Origin: a bacterium
GTDB lineage: Bacteria > Arandabacterota > Arandabacteria > Arandabacterales > Arandabacteraceae
Length of the DNA stretch: 36,964 nucleotides
Direction: 5' to 3'
Assembly: GCA_029933125.1 (NCBI GenBank)
Contig: JAOZOU010000008.1
Location: 69,234 to 106,197 of the forward strand
Part shown: positions 6,978-15,829 of the stretch, one piece after another
Layout: every line of letters starts with the position of its first letter
How positions within the stretch are numbered: position 1 is the first letter of the stretch
Notes under the pieces: generated by a model
What the model was told of the DNA's origin: nothing
The model's database searches: none
What the model saw: the letters and a program-made list of their open reading frames with translations, nothing else
Made by a program: the position numbers and the translations under genes

Positions 6978-8408
6978 ATGAATGGAACCGACACAGGTGC
7001 AGGCCAGATATCAGCTCGTGAAATCCTTACGGTCATCTTCAGGCGTAAGGTACCGATCCTGGTATGTGCAGTCGCCGTAGCTACGGCTGCTCTTACAGCT
7101 GCCTCACGGACAACATCGGTTTATCAAGCGACAGCTAAGGTGCTTGTTAGAAGAATGGGCGCCTCACCTTTGGCAACCACATGGACACCCTTCTATGGTC
7201 TCGAGGAGGAGATGAACACTGAAGTCGAATTGGTGACGACAGAACCTGTCCTGGAGAGAGCCGTCGAGAAACTCAAAGAGGAAGGCGTCTACATTCATGT
7301 AACAGCTGGTGATAGTGAGATCGTACGGGAACCAACAGTTGCAGATCTCCGAGGAGGCGTGTCAGCAACACCAGTTGAGATGTCAAATATAATCCTTGTG
7401 AGATTCACAGGTTCAGACCCCAAGTTTGTTAGCGAAGCAGCAAATGCGATAGCGCAAGCCTATGTCGAACACCGCATTCTTTTAAGGAAGGCTGGCAGCG
7501 CTGTTGATTTCTTCCAGGATCAGCTCAATGCACTTGAACAGCGGCTTCTTAAACTCAAACAGAGAGAACTTACTCTGCGAAAGCAGGGCCAGATCTATGA
7601 CCTTGAGTGGCAATACAGGGTTGCTATAAGTCGCAAGAATGACCTCGAGGCTAAGCTAGATGACGTTCGCAGCCAGAGGATAGCTGAGGAGCAAAAATTG
7701 AAGATGATAAAGCAGCGCCTGGCTGAAGACCCTGATCTGCTTGTGCCCTTCCCCAACTTTGTGCGAGACAAGCTAGGTGGGCACATGCTTTCAGAGTACT
7801 GGTCGCTCCATAAGGAACGCGACGCCCTCGCCTCGACGCTGACTGAGTCAAATCCCAAGGTCAAGATGCTGGACGAGCAAATTGCAAAGATGCGGCAACG
7901 CTTCCGCGAAGAGATACAACGCAGGATCAAGGAAAAGGAATTCCTACTCGAGGATCTCAGAGCTGAGGAAGAGGGCTATGAGAAGACAATACGGGAGATT
8001 TCAGAGCAGCTTAGAAAGACCCCCGATGTCGTCGCAGAAATCGAGCATTTGCAGAAGGAAATCTACTACACCTATTTCCACTACGACAAAGTTCTCGAGA
8101 AAATGCTGGATACGATGGCTTCCGAGGCAAATGACATAAGGATTTCAAACGCTAAGGTGATCAGCCCTGCACGCGCACAACTGACCAAAGCTGGCAAGAT
8201 GCAAACCGTTTATGTCGCCTTCTCGCTTCTTCTTGGCGTAACCCTCGGTATAGGCTTCGGTTTCCTACTTGAGAATCTGGATCACTCGGTAAAGTCAGCC
8301 GCAGATGTGGAAGACACCCTCGGTGTTCCCTTGCTCGGCTCGATTCCTGATAGCCGCAAGTTGCCGACATTAACGAGAAGTCTCGGAAACAGACGGACAA
8401 TTGATTGA
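6978..8408 (+). CDS. Wzz/GNVR-type polysaccharide co-polymerase (chain-length determinant)
   Basis: A 476-residue inner-membrane protein. One membrane segment lies near residues 26-43 and the second near 410-432 (AFSLLLGVTLGIGFGFLLE). Between them is a long periplasmic region with strongly charged heptad-like helices (about 175-370), typical of coiled-coil co-polymerases. The cytoplasmic tail (DVEDTLGVPLLGSIPD) is the segment that usually precedes or contacts the tyrosine-kinase partner. The family sets chain length with a Wzy polymerase. The neighbouring Wza and CpsD-like genes complete the usual export trio. A GGAG at 6964-6967 supports ATG 6978. The last stop base overlaps the next start (TGATG). 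Confidence 0.88.
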   Translation: MNGTDTGAGQISAREILTVIFRRKVPILVCAVAVATAALTAASRTTSVYQATAKVLVRRMGASPLATTWTPFYGLEEEMNTEVELVTTEPVLERAVEKLKEEGVYIHVTAGDSEIVREPTVADLRGGVSATPVEMSNIILVRFTGSDPKFVSEAANAIAQAYVEHRILLRKAGSAVDFFQDQLNALEQRLLKLKQRELTLRKQGQIYDLEWQYRVAISRKNDLEAKLDDVRSQRIAEEQKLKMIKQRLAEDPDLLVPFPNFVRDKLGGHMLSEYWSLHKERDALASTLTESNPKVKMLDEQIAKMRQRFREEIQRRIKEKEFLLEDLRAEEEGYEKTIREISEQLRKTPDVVAEIEHLQKEIYYTYFHYDKVLEKMLDTMASEANDIRISNAKVISPARAQLTKAGKMQTVYVAFSLLLGVTLGIGFGFLLENLDHSVKSAADVEDTLGVPLLGSIPDSRKLPTLTRSLGNRRTID

Positions 8409-9112
8409 TGAGAGGGATGGAGATGGAGAAGGAAGTGCAAGAGATGACACTCAGAGAAAGCAGTTCAAGAGGGGAATCCATTGTGATCCCGGAGGAGGCT
8501 CTCTATCACTACAAAGGCCTGATAGGGCAGATAGAGGTTGGGCTTCCTCAACAGAAGTCACGCGTCCTGCTTTTCTCAAGTTCGCTCGAGAAAGAGGGAA
8601 CAACTGAGGTTGTAGTCGGACTTGGAGTGGTGCTGGCGGCCGGAATGGGGCGTAAAACGGCCATAATCGATTGCAATCCTGCCAATCCCGAGCTCCAGGA
8701 AAGATTTGGTACATCGAGCATAGGGCTCAACGAATACATGAAAGGAATGATTCCCTTAGAGCAGGCCCTGTCTAATACGACTGTTCCAAATCTGCATGTC
8801 ATGCCACTCGGTGAGAAATTCACCACCTTGGCGGCTTTTGGCGAAGAGCGTCTCATCAGCGGCTTAGATCGTCTTCGCCAGAGATTCGAATATGTGCTTA
8901 TAGACTCCGCCCCAATTGGCTTGAATCCTGATATGACAGTTCTTTGTGACAAGGTTGATGCAGTTGTTCTTGTTGTAAGGCATGCGAAGACGAGGCGAGA
9001 AGTTGTAAAGCGTGCCAAGGAGATCATTGAGCGTGCTGGCGGAAAGGTCCTCGGTGTAGTTCTCAATCGAAGGAAATTCCCGATACCAGAATTCCTCTAT
9101 CGAAGACTTTAG
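8408..9112 (+). CDS. CpsD/BY-kinase-like P-loop protein with a degenerate Walker A
   Basis: A 234-residue cytoplasmic protein of the MinD/CpsD family. Walker A' is TAIIDCNP with D88, and Walker B is YVLIDSAPIG with D166, both in normal places. The Walker A region (57-67) reads SSSLEKEGTTE. Where active BY-kinases have GEGKS/T the lysine is replaced by Thr65, and the following helix begins with Glu. The C-terminus (FPIPEFLYRRL) holds one tyrosine rather than the usual cluster. The protein therefore looks like a regulatory partner of the Wzz-like protein rather than an active tyrosine kinase (inference). ATG 8408 overlaps the previous stop as TGATG. ATG 8423 behind AGAGGG is an alternative start. 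Confidence 0.8.
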   Translation: MRGMEMEKEVQEMTLRESSSRGESIVIPEEALYHYKGLIGQIEVGLPQQKSRVLLFSSSLEKEGTTEVVVGLGVVLAAGMGRKTAIIDCNPANPELQERFGTSSIGLNEYMKGMIPLEQALSNTTVPNLHVMPLGEKFTTLAAFGEERLISGLDRLRQRFEYVLIDSAPIGLNPDMTVLCDKVDAVVLVVRHAKTRREVVKRAKEIIERAGGKVLGVVLNRRKFPIPEFLYRRL

Positions 9113-9135
9113 GGCCTGCGGGGAGGAGTTATCCG

Positions 9136-10653
9136 TTGGAAGAGGGACTTGGTCACTTGCGACGTTCATACCTTCCCTACATATTGGCTCTTGCCATTCT
9201 GGGAGGAATCTCCATCCGTTTTGTCGAGATGGATACTCACAGTCTATGGACTGATGAGGTAATGACTCTTGACAATGCCTATATCTTTAGCTCACTCGAG
9301 GTTAAGAGCATACTAAGCAATCTCCAGGGTCCGCTAGTCTCGCTCCTAATGCATTTCTGGGCTAAGATGGGAAAGGGTGAGATATGGCTAAGATTCCCAT
9401 TCGCTCTTGCTGGAGCCCTTACGGTATGGGTGGCATATCGCCTGACACGCCTTGTCCTTGATCAATGGCGGGGTTTGCATGTAGTGCTATTTATCTCACT
9501 TTCGCCATTGCTGGTCTGGTATTCCCAAGAGATAAGAGGTTATGCCTTCGTTTTACTTTTCACGCTACTTATGACATATTATTTCGTCAAATGGCTTGAG
9601 GAACCAGACAGGCGTTCCATAGCACTTTATGGCCTGTGTCTCTATGCTGCGTTACTTTCCAATCTCTCAGCAGCTTTTGTGGGTGCAGCCCACTTCCTTT
9701 ACCTGCTCACGTCCCCCCGCAGACGGAGACTCCTGGGAAGATGGATTGTTACAGGTCTTGTGGTTATGCTTCTTTTCGCACCATGGGTCCGAACGATGGT
9801 AGCGAAGGTGGTTCCGCATTTGGAGATGGCTGGCCAGGTACACTCCAAGCCCCTCGGCGGAGCCCAATTGACACCCTATACCGTTCCATACGTTTGCTAT
9901 GCCTTCAGCGTAGGTTACACTCTTGGTCCTTCAACGCGTCAACTCAAAACCAACCCATCGAGAGCTATAAGAGATAACCTCGGATGGATACTGGTGTCGT
10001 CCTTTACCTTTGCTATTCCGGTCATCGTGGGGCTCAAGAACTTGATTCGCAGCAATCCCGACTTTGCGCTCTTAGTGATCTTATGGCTTCTCCTACCCAT
10101 ATTGTCCACAATTGCTGTTGCAAGCGCACACCTCAAGGTTTTCACTCCAAGATATACCCTTGTTGCTCTTCCAGCCTATGCTTTTCTGTTTGGCCATGGT
10201 CTGGGGAGCATGGGGAGAAGAAGTTACACCTTCCTTATCTTACTTGCCATAGGTTTGTGGACGATCTCCATCGTTAACTATTTCACGAATGAAGCTTATG
10301 CCAAAGATGATGCGAGAGATGCCGCAGCCATCATAAGGAAGAATTTCAAACCTGGGGATACTGTGCTAGCCTTCTATTCAGCCGAACCCCTTGTAGATTA
10401 CTATCTCAGAGATTTCGGACATATTTCCGTATTTGAAGCTGGGGATATATCCTCGCCTGAGAACATGGTCAAACGCTGTGAAAAGGAAGCCATGGAGGCT
10501 GAGCGCATATGGCTTTATCTATGTCGTGACAGCATGATTGATACTGAAGGAGTTGTGCGTTCGTGGTTTGACAGGACACTGGAGTTGGTCAAAAGTGACA
10601 CTCTTCCAGGGGTGGAACTCAGACTGTACCGTAAGAAGGATCAGCCACAGTGA
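9136..10653 (+). CDS. GT39/PMT-like polytopic membrane glycosyltransferase
   Basis: A 505-residue protein with about ten hydrophobic segments in the first 400 residues and a soluble C-terminal domain. The first loop contains SLWTDEVMTLDN, with D40-E41 at the position of the catalytic acidic residues of the PMT/ArnT family. The LVWYSQEIRGYAF stretch after the next segments also fits this family. These enzymes use polyprenyl-phosphate sugars as donors and act on the periplasmic face on protein, lipid A or glycan. Two GT2 enzymes in this window (reverse 20636-21337 and forward 28641-29348) are of the type that make such donors. TTG 9136 is supported by GGGAGGAG at 9121-9128. Its stop overlaps the next start as GTGA. 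Confidence 0.8.
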   Translation: MEEGLGHLRRSYLPYILALAILGGISIRFVEMDTHSLWTDEVMTLDNAYIFSSLEVKSILSNLQGPLVSLLMHFWAKMGKGEIWLRFPFALAGALTVWVAYRLTRLVLDQWRGLHVVLFISLSPLLVWYSQEIRGYAFVLLFTLLMTYYFVKWLEEPDRRSIALYGLCLYAALLSNLSAAFVGAAHFLYLLTSPRRRRLLGRWIVTGLVVMLLFAPWVRTMVAKVVPHLEMAGQVHSKPLGGAQLTPYTVPYVCYAFSVGYTLGPSTRQLKTNPSRAIRDNLGWILVSSFTFAIPVIVGLKNLIRSNPDFALLVILWLLLPILSTIAVASAHLKVFTPRYTLVALPAYAFLFGHGLGSMGRRSYTFLILLAIGLWTISIVNYFTNEAYAKDDARDAAAIIRKNFKPGDTVLAFYSAEPLVDYYLRDFGHISVFEAGDISSPENMVKRCEKEAMEAERIWLYLCRDSMIDTEGVVRSWFDRTLELVKSDTLPGVELRLYRKKDQPQ

Positions 10654-12122
10654 GAGCTCTGGTAACAGCAAGAGAGGCGCGAAAGCTACCAATCACTTTC
10701 TTCATTCTCATAGCCCTTTCGGTATTTATTGGAGCGTATGCTGGCTCGAAAGCCGCTCTTCAATTCAAGACCTTGTTCTACGGCCTTGTCCTCTCCAACG
10801 TTCTCGTGGCCGCCTATTTGCTTCTCATTAAGGACATGTCCTATGGCATACTTGTCTATCTTTATTCCCTGACCTTTCTCAATTTTTACTGGCGCATAGT
10901 CTTGCCTGGAAAGTGGCCCGATCTTGACATACCCCGCCTGGTCTTCGTCTTCCTGTGGCTTATCTTCCTTCTGGAAGTGGGATTGGGTGTTCGCAGGCTC
11001 CTTCCCCGAACCAATGCTGAGATAGCTATGCTTGGCGTTGTCATAGCTATCGTAATCTCAATGTCGACAAATGGCGTTGTCCAGATCCGTCAGCTCCTTA
11101 ATGGATTTGCGATTCCCTATGCGGTATTCGTCGTAGCCAAGAATATTTTCAGAACCGAAAAAGACATAAACAAGCTTGTCTATCTTGTAGCAGTTCCAAT
11201 CTCAATCTACTTCCCCGTGAATCATATATTCGAACACTACAGGATGACCCAGTTTGTCTTTCCTCGTTACATCCTGAGTCCTCAGGTTGCGGGACAGGAA
11301 ATATTCTGGGGCGGTCGAACGATGGGGGTATTCTTGCAACCTTCGGCAACAGGTATGGCAACGGTTTCGATTTTTGTGCTAAGTCTCTATGGGCTCTCCA
11401 AACGTGGTGGCGCTTTGGCAAAGATAGTGGCTATGATTATAACGTTGCTAACCCCAGTAGGTGTTTTCTTCACCTACACACGGTCAGTCTATCTTGGGTT
11501 TTTCATGGCCATGCTTGGTCTGGCAATCTTTTCGCGCAAGATGAAAATCTATGCAATCGTAATTATAACCATGATCATACTTGGTATCCTCGCCAACTGG
11601 AGCAATATTAAGACTGAGAAGCGCGAGGTAGGTGGTTTGGCGACGAAGCATACGGTCCAATCCAGGCTTGTTCTATATCAGGCTTCTTTGTCGATGTTCC
11701 TTGACCATCCCTTCCGCGGGGTTGGTTTCAAGCGCTTCCAGGAAAAGGCTTTGCCATACATTAGGCGGGTGCGAACAACCTTTCTCGGATATAGGGAATC
11801 CTGGATGGGTAAGAATCTTAACATGCACAACCACTTTCTCAATACACTGAACGAGGTTGGTCTGATGGGATTTATTCCTCTTGTACTTGTCTATTACTTT
11901 ATTTTCAAAATACTGATTCCGGCACGCAGGCGGCCAACCCCTGCTTATGATTCGGATTTTGTTGTAGCTGTCTGGGCTATTTTTGCCCAGTACATTTCGA
12001 ATGCCATGTTTATGGAACCCAGATTTTTTGAATTCATGAACGTATTTCCATTTATGATGGCTGGAATAGTTATCGGAGGTCAACAAAGGCTGAAGCTTTA
12101 CGGAAAACAGGCATTTGAGTGA
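10650..12122 (+). CDS. O-antigen polymerase/ligase (Wzy_C, WaaL-like) membrane protein
   Basis: A 490-residue protein with about ten or more membrane segments. The large periplasmic loop carries features of the Wzy_C/O-antigen ligase family: FTYTRSVYLGF before it, then LDHPFRGVGFKRF and the MHNHFLNTLNEVGLMG helix starting at M392, where H395 is the likely conserved histidine. The family either polymerises lipid-linked repeat units or ligates the chain to lipid A. Sequence alone does not separate the two. With Wzz, Wza and a phosphoglycosyl transferase next to it, polymerase is the more likely role. GTG 10650 overlaps the previous stop, and its own stop overlaps a GTG at 12119. Confidence 0.82.
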   Translation: MRALVTAREARKLPITFFILIALSVFIGAYAGSKAALQFKTLFYGLVLSNVLVAAYLLLIKDMSYGILVYLYSLTFLNFYWRIVLPGKWPDLDIPRLVFVFLWLIFLLEVGLGVRRLLPRTNAEIAMLGVVIAIVISMSTNGVVQIRQLLNGFAIPYAVFVVAKNIFRTEKDINKLVYLVAVPISIYFPVNHIFEHYRMTQFVFPRYILSPQVAGQEIFWGGRTMGVFLQPSATGMATVSIFVLSLYGLSKRGGALAKIVAMIITLLTPVGVFFTYTRSVYLGFFMAMLGLAIFSRKMKIYAIVIITMIILGILANWSNIKTEKREVGGLATKHTVQSRLVLYQASLSMFLDHPFRGVGFKRFQEKALPYIRRVRTTFLGYRESWMGKNLNMHNHFLNTLNEVGLMGFIPLVLVYYFIFKILIPARRRPTPAYDSDFVVAVWAIFAQYISNAMFMEPRFFEFMNVFPFMMAGIVIGGQQRLKLYGKQAFE

Positions 12123-12136
12123 AAGGAGAGGGACAG

Positions 12137-13243
12137 GTGAAGGTACCATTTGTCGATCTTAAGGCGCAGTATGATTCGATGCAGAACGAGATAGTCGAGG
12201 CCATACTACGCGTGGTTGAAGATACAGCCTTCGTGGGGGGCAAGTATGTTCAAAAATTTGAGGAGGAATTTGCAGCCTACTGCAATCGTAGGTACGCCAT
12301 TGGTGTGAGCTCAGGAACCTCAGCCCTCCATCTGGCTCTTATTGCCCTTGGGATTGAGAAAGGCGATGAGGTGATAACCGCTGCCAACACCTTCATAGCC
12401 ACAACTGAGGCAATCACACACGCTGGTGGTAAAGTGAAACTTGTGGATATCGACCCCGATTCCTACACAATTGATCCGTCCAAGATAGAGGATGCAACAA
12501 GCGATCGCACAAAGGTTATCATCCCTGTGCATCTTTATGGTCAAGCTGCTGATATGGATCCCATTCTTGAGATTGCCTCAAAGCATGGGCTTAAGGTTCT
12601 TGAGGACGCAGCCCAAGCTCAGGGTGCTGAATACAAGAGTAGAAAGACAGGCTCATTAGGTGATGCTGCTGCCTTCAGCTTTTACCCTGCGAAGAATCTC
12701 GGAGCCTATGGCGACGCTGGGATTGTAGTGACCGATGACGAGGAGGCTGCTCAGAAGATAAGGCTATATTCAAATCATGGAAGGGAGAGTGCTAACGTGC
12801 ATCTCGTCGAAGGCTTCAATGAACGCCTTGATGGTATTCAGGCATCGGTGTTGAGTGCAAAGCTCAAGCATCTGGATAGGTGGAATGAGATGAGACGCCA
12901 AGCAGCCAAGAGATATGATGAGATGCTCAAGGATCTTCCTGTCAAAACACCCAAGCAGATGCCCTATGCGAAACACATCTATCATCTCTACGTCATAAGG
13001 ATAGAACAGAGGGATCGTATCAAGGAGATGCTTGGGGAAAAGGGGGTTGGGTGTGGGCTTCACTATCCAACACCAATCCATCTCCTCGATGCATACAAGT
13101 ACCTTGGGAAGCCTGAGGGTTCTTATCCTGTGACTGAGGAGGTTGCCCGTGAAATCCTTTCGCTCCCAATGTATCCTGAAATAACAGAAGAACAGCAAAG
13201 ATACGTTGTCGACTGCATTGCTGAGGCACTGGAGAGGATTTAG
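12137..13243 (+). CDS. DegT/DnrJ/EryC1-family sugar aminotransferase
   Basis: A 368-residue PLP enzyme. Two in-frame GTG codons exist. The one at 12119 overlaps the previous stop, while the one at 12137 follows AGGAGAGG (12124-12131) and yields the family's usual beginning, VKVPFVDLKAQY, so it is preferred. The PLP lysine is K186 in FSFYPAKNLGAYGDAG. The VEDAAQAQGA stretch that binds the cofactor ring is present. The enzyme transfers an amino group to a keto-sugar nucleotide. A Gfo/Idh dehydrogenase and a hexapeptide acyltransferase two and three genes downstream match the set WbpE-WbpB-WbpD, which makes UDP-2,3-diacetamido-glucuronic acid in Pseudomonas. A different 3-keto sugar is possible. 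Confidence 0.88.
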   Translation: MKVPFVDLKAQYDSMQNEIVEAILRVVEDTAFVGGKYVQKFEEEFAAYCNRRYAIGVSSGTSALHLALIALGIEKGDEVITAANTFIATTEAITHAGGKVKLVDIDPDSYTIDPSKIEDATSDRTKVIIPVHLYGQAADMDPILEIASKHGLKVLEDAAQAQGAEYKSRKTGSLGDAAAFSFYPAKNLGAYGDAGIVVTDDEEAAQKIRLYSNHGRESANVHLVEGFNERLDGIQASVLSAKLKHLDRWNEMRRQAAKRYDEMLKDLPVKTPKQMPYAKHIYHLYVIRIEQRDRIKEMLGEKGVGCGLHYPTPIHLLDAYKYLGKPEGSYPVTEEVAREILSLPMYPEITEEQQRYVVDCIAEALERI

Positions 13244-14764
13244 GTGGCGCAACAAACACAGCACCAGACAGTTCGAGAAGGTCGCATCGTGCCGGGATCT
13301 ATAAAGCGACCGCGAACACTGTTCAGCAGGAGCTATGTGCTCTGGCTGGTTGACATTGCTTGTGTCTGTGTAGCCCTGTATCTTGCCTATTGGCTGAGAG
13401 TCAACTATCATCGCCTCACCCATCCTGTGCCAGTTGGCTCACAACGTATTATAGCAATGGTTGTGATAAGTGTTGTCTGGACAATCATCTTTGCTTTCGA
13501 GGGACTCTATCGTCGAGCGAAGGTGATGGCGGGGCTGGATCAGATCTTATCGATAGTCAAGAGCATCACCCTCGGTTTCCTTTTGCTTCTTGGACTTTCA
13601 TTCGTATGGAAGCGTTATCACTATTTTGTTGAGACGCGCGGAGTGCTCGCACTAGGATGGATGCTGGCAGTCTCCTTGATGACAACCTTGAGAGTCGGGA
13701 TAATTCGCAATCACCTTCGCAGTAAATTGAGGCGCCCGACTGGAACAAGGAGAGCAGCTGTGGTTGGAGCAATACCTTTTGCTAGACGATTCATTGGTCA
13801 ACCCATGCCGTCAACCAATGGCTATCAGGTGCTGGGCTTTATTGAAACCCGGGATGGCGAGATATCCTCAGACCTAGGTTCTGAATATGTGCTTGGAAGG
13901 GTAAACGATCTCGATGACATTCTTGCCTCCTACGACATTGAGGAACTTTTCCTTCCGCTTGCTCTGGTTGAAAACAGGCAGGCATTTGACATCGTCTCAA
14001 AATGCTCGAGGACCGGACTGCCGCTGAGACTTGTTTCCGACATGTTTGAAATCCTCATGCCAGATGAATCAAAAGAAGTTGTCGACGGCCTGCCTCCGAT
14101 CGCGCTTGGAGAACCGGCTATAAGGGGCGTAAGGATGGTTGCCAAGCGTGCAATTGACCTTGCGGTCTCTCTTCTTGTGCTTGTTGTTTTTGCTCCCCTT
14201 TTCCTTCTCATCGCCTTGCTTATAAGAATCACATCGCCAGGACCTGTTCTCTTCAAGCAGATTAGAGCAGGGAAGGATGGCAGACCATTTACTTTCTATA
14301 AGTTTCGAACCATGCGCCATGATACCGATGATGCTCTTCACAGAGAATACGCGACCAACTTCATTGGGGGCAAAGAACTCAGACTGAAAGACGAGATTAG
14401 TAACAAGAAAGTCTATAAGATGCCTAATGACCCAAGGGTGACACCAATAGGACGTATCTTGAGGAGGACGAGTCTCGATGAGCTTCCTCAGATATTCAAT
14501 GTCATAAAGGGAGAAATGAGTCTTGTCGGACCACGACCTCCCATCGCCTATGAGCTCACGGTCTATAAGGAGTGGCACAAGCGTCGTTTGAGAGCTAAGC
14601 CAGGGATAACGGGGCTCTGGCAGGTGAGCGGCAGATCGAGCGTGCCATTCCACGAGATGGTGCTTCTCGATCTCTATTACATAAATCGCTGGAGTTTGAA
14701 ATTGGACTTGGAGATACTCGTCAGAACTATCCCAGTTGTACTATCAGGGAAAGGAGCATACTAG
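13244..14764 (+). CDS. polyprenyl-phosphate phosphoglycosyl transferase (WbaP/WcaJ-like, initiating)
   Basis: A 506-residue protein. Several N-terminal membrane segments (about 28-150) are followed by a CoA-binding-like Rossmann region (about 165-270). The C-terminal bacterial sugar transferase domain then begins with the re-entrant helix AIDLAVSLLVLVVFAPLFLL. Catalytic residues are visible as RTSLDELPQ with D412-E413, followed by MSLVGPRPP and KPGITGLWQVSGR. It transfers a phosphosugar from a UDP-sugar to undecaprenyl phosphate, which starts repeat-unit assembly on the cytoplasmic face. GTG 13244 directly follows the previous TAG and is 6 bases from GGAGAGG (13231-13237). The sugar transferred cannot be told from sequence. 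Confidence 0.9.
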   Translation: MAQQTQHQTVREGRIVPGSIKRPRTLFSRSYVLWLVDIACVCVALYLAYWLRVNYHRLTHPVPVGSQRIIAMVVISVVWTIIFAFEGLYRRAKVMAGLDQILSIVKSITLGFLLLLGLSFVWKRYHYFVETRGVLALGWMLAVSLMTTLRVGIIRNHLRSKLRRPTGTRRAAVVGAIPFARRFIGQPMPSTNGYQVLGFIETRDGEISSDLGSEYVLGRVNDLDDILASYDIEELFLPLALVENRQAFDIVSKCSRTGLPLRLVSDMFEILMPDESKEVVDGLPPIALGEPAIRGVRMVAKRAIDLAVSLLVLVVFAPLFLLIALLIRITSPGPVLFKQIRAGKDGRPFTFYKFRTMRHDTDDALHREYATNFIGGKELRLKDEISNKKVYKMPNDPRVTPIGRILRRTSLDELPQIFNVIKGEMSLVGPRPPIAYELTVYKEWHKRRLRAKPGITGLWQVSGRSSVPFHEMVLLDLYYINRWSLKLDLEILVRTIPVVLSGKGAY

Positions 14765-15829
14765 ATGAGTAACAAGACACCTAATGGAGAGATCGCTAAG
14801 ACCACTGTCGGAGTCATAGGTTGCGGTTACTGGGGTCCCAACCTTATTCGCAATTTCAATCAGCTCCCCATTTCGCGGGTTAAGTATTGCTGTGATCTTG
14901 ATGATTCACGTTTGAAGCACATGAAATCTCTTTATCCCAATGTTGCTATCACAAAGAACTATGAAGATCTCATAAATGACCCGGAAGTTGATGCCGTAGC
15001 GATAGCAACACCAGTTTCCACTCACTTTCCGATTGCTAAAGATTGCCTCGAGGGTGGCAAACATGTACTTGTCGAGAAACCTCTGGCAGCAAGTATTGGA
15101 GAAGCGGAGGAACTCGTTAAAATTGCTGAAGCAAAGCAAAGAATTTTGTTCACAGGACATACCTTTGTCTACAATGCGGCTGTCCAGAAGATGAAGGAGC
15201 TGGTTGAGGAAGGTGAGCTGGGTGACATCTATTATGTCAGTAGCATCAGGGTTAACCTCGGACTCTTCCAAGAAGATATCAATGTCATTTGGGACTTGGC
15301 TCCCCATGACATCTCCATCCTCAACTATCTTTTCGGTTCTGAGCCGATCACCGTGAGCACCTTTGCAAAGTCATACATAAGACCCGGTATTGAGGATGTT
15401 GCTTTTCTAACCTTACAGTATCCCAAGAACATTGTTGCCCACATCCATGTGAGCTGGCTTGACCCGTGCAAGATAAGAAGAACCACTCTGGTTGGAAGCA
15501 GGAAGATGCTTGTCTATGATGACACATCCACCCTCGAGAAGATTCGTGTCTATGACAAAGGTGTTACAATTCAACCCCACTATGACACCTTTGGAGAATT
15601 TCAACTTGCCTATAGGTTTGGAGACATTGTTGTTCCTAAGATCAATGATGTTGAACCTCTCAAAACAGAATGCATCCACTTTATTGAATGCATAAGGAAC
15701 GGCGCACGTCCAATGAGTGATGGCACTCAGGGACTAAACGTCGTAAAAGTGGTTGAACGCGCATGTGAGTCAGCGAAGCTGGGTGGAGCACCCTTGGCAC
15801 TGGAAAGACACCAGGGAGGAAGTGAGTGA
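14765..15829 (+). CDS. Gfo/Idh/MocA-family sugar-nucleotide dehydrogenase (WbpB-like)
   Basis: A 354-residue NAD(P)-dependent oxidoreductase. The N-terminal Rossmann motif is VGVIGCGYWGPN (about 15-26), with CCDLDD at the end of the second strand. The EKP motif (GGKHVLVEKPLAAS) and the catalytic-side histidine in DLAPHDISIL are present. In a cluster with a DegT aminotransferase and a hexapeptide acyltransferase this family usually oxidises the 3-OH of a UDP-sugar (WbpB, or WlbA in Bordetella), producing the 3-keto substrate of the aminotransferase. Specificity is inferred from neighbours. The ribosome site AAGGAG lies about 7 bases before ATG 14765, and the stop overlaps the next gene's ATG (TGATG). 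Confidence 0.87.
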   Translation: MSNKTPNGEIAKTTVGVIGCGYWGPNLIRNFNQLPISRVKYCCDLDDSRLKHMKSLYPNVAITKNYEDLINDPEVDAVAIATPVSTHFPIAKDCLEGGKHVLVEKPLAASIGEAEELVKIAEAKQRILFTGHTFVYNAAVQKMKELVEEGELGDIYYVSSIRVNLGLFQEDINVIWDLAPHDISILNYLFGSEPITVSTFAKSYIRPGIEDVAFLTLQYPKNIVAHIHVSWLDPCKIRRTTLVGSRKMLVYDDTSTLEKIRVYDKGVTIQPHYDTFGEFQLAYRFGDIVVPKINDVEPLKTECIHFIECIRNGARPMSDGTQGLNVVKVVERACESAKLGGAPLALERHQGGSE

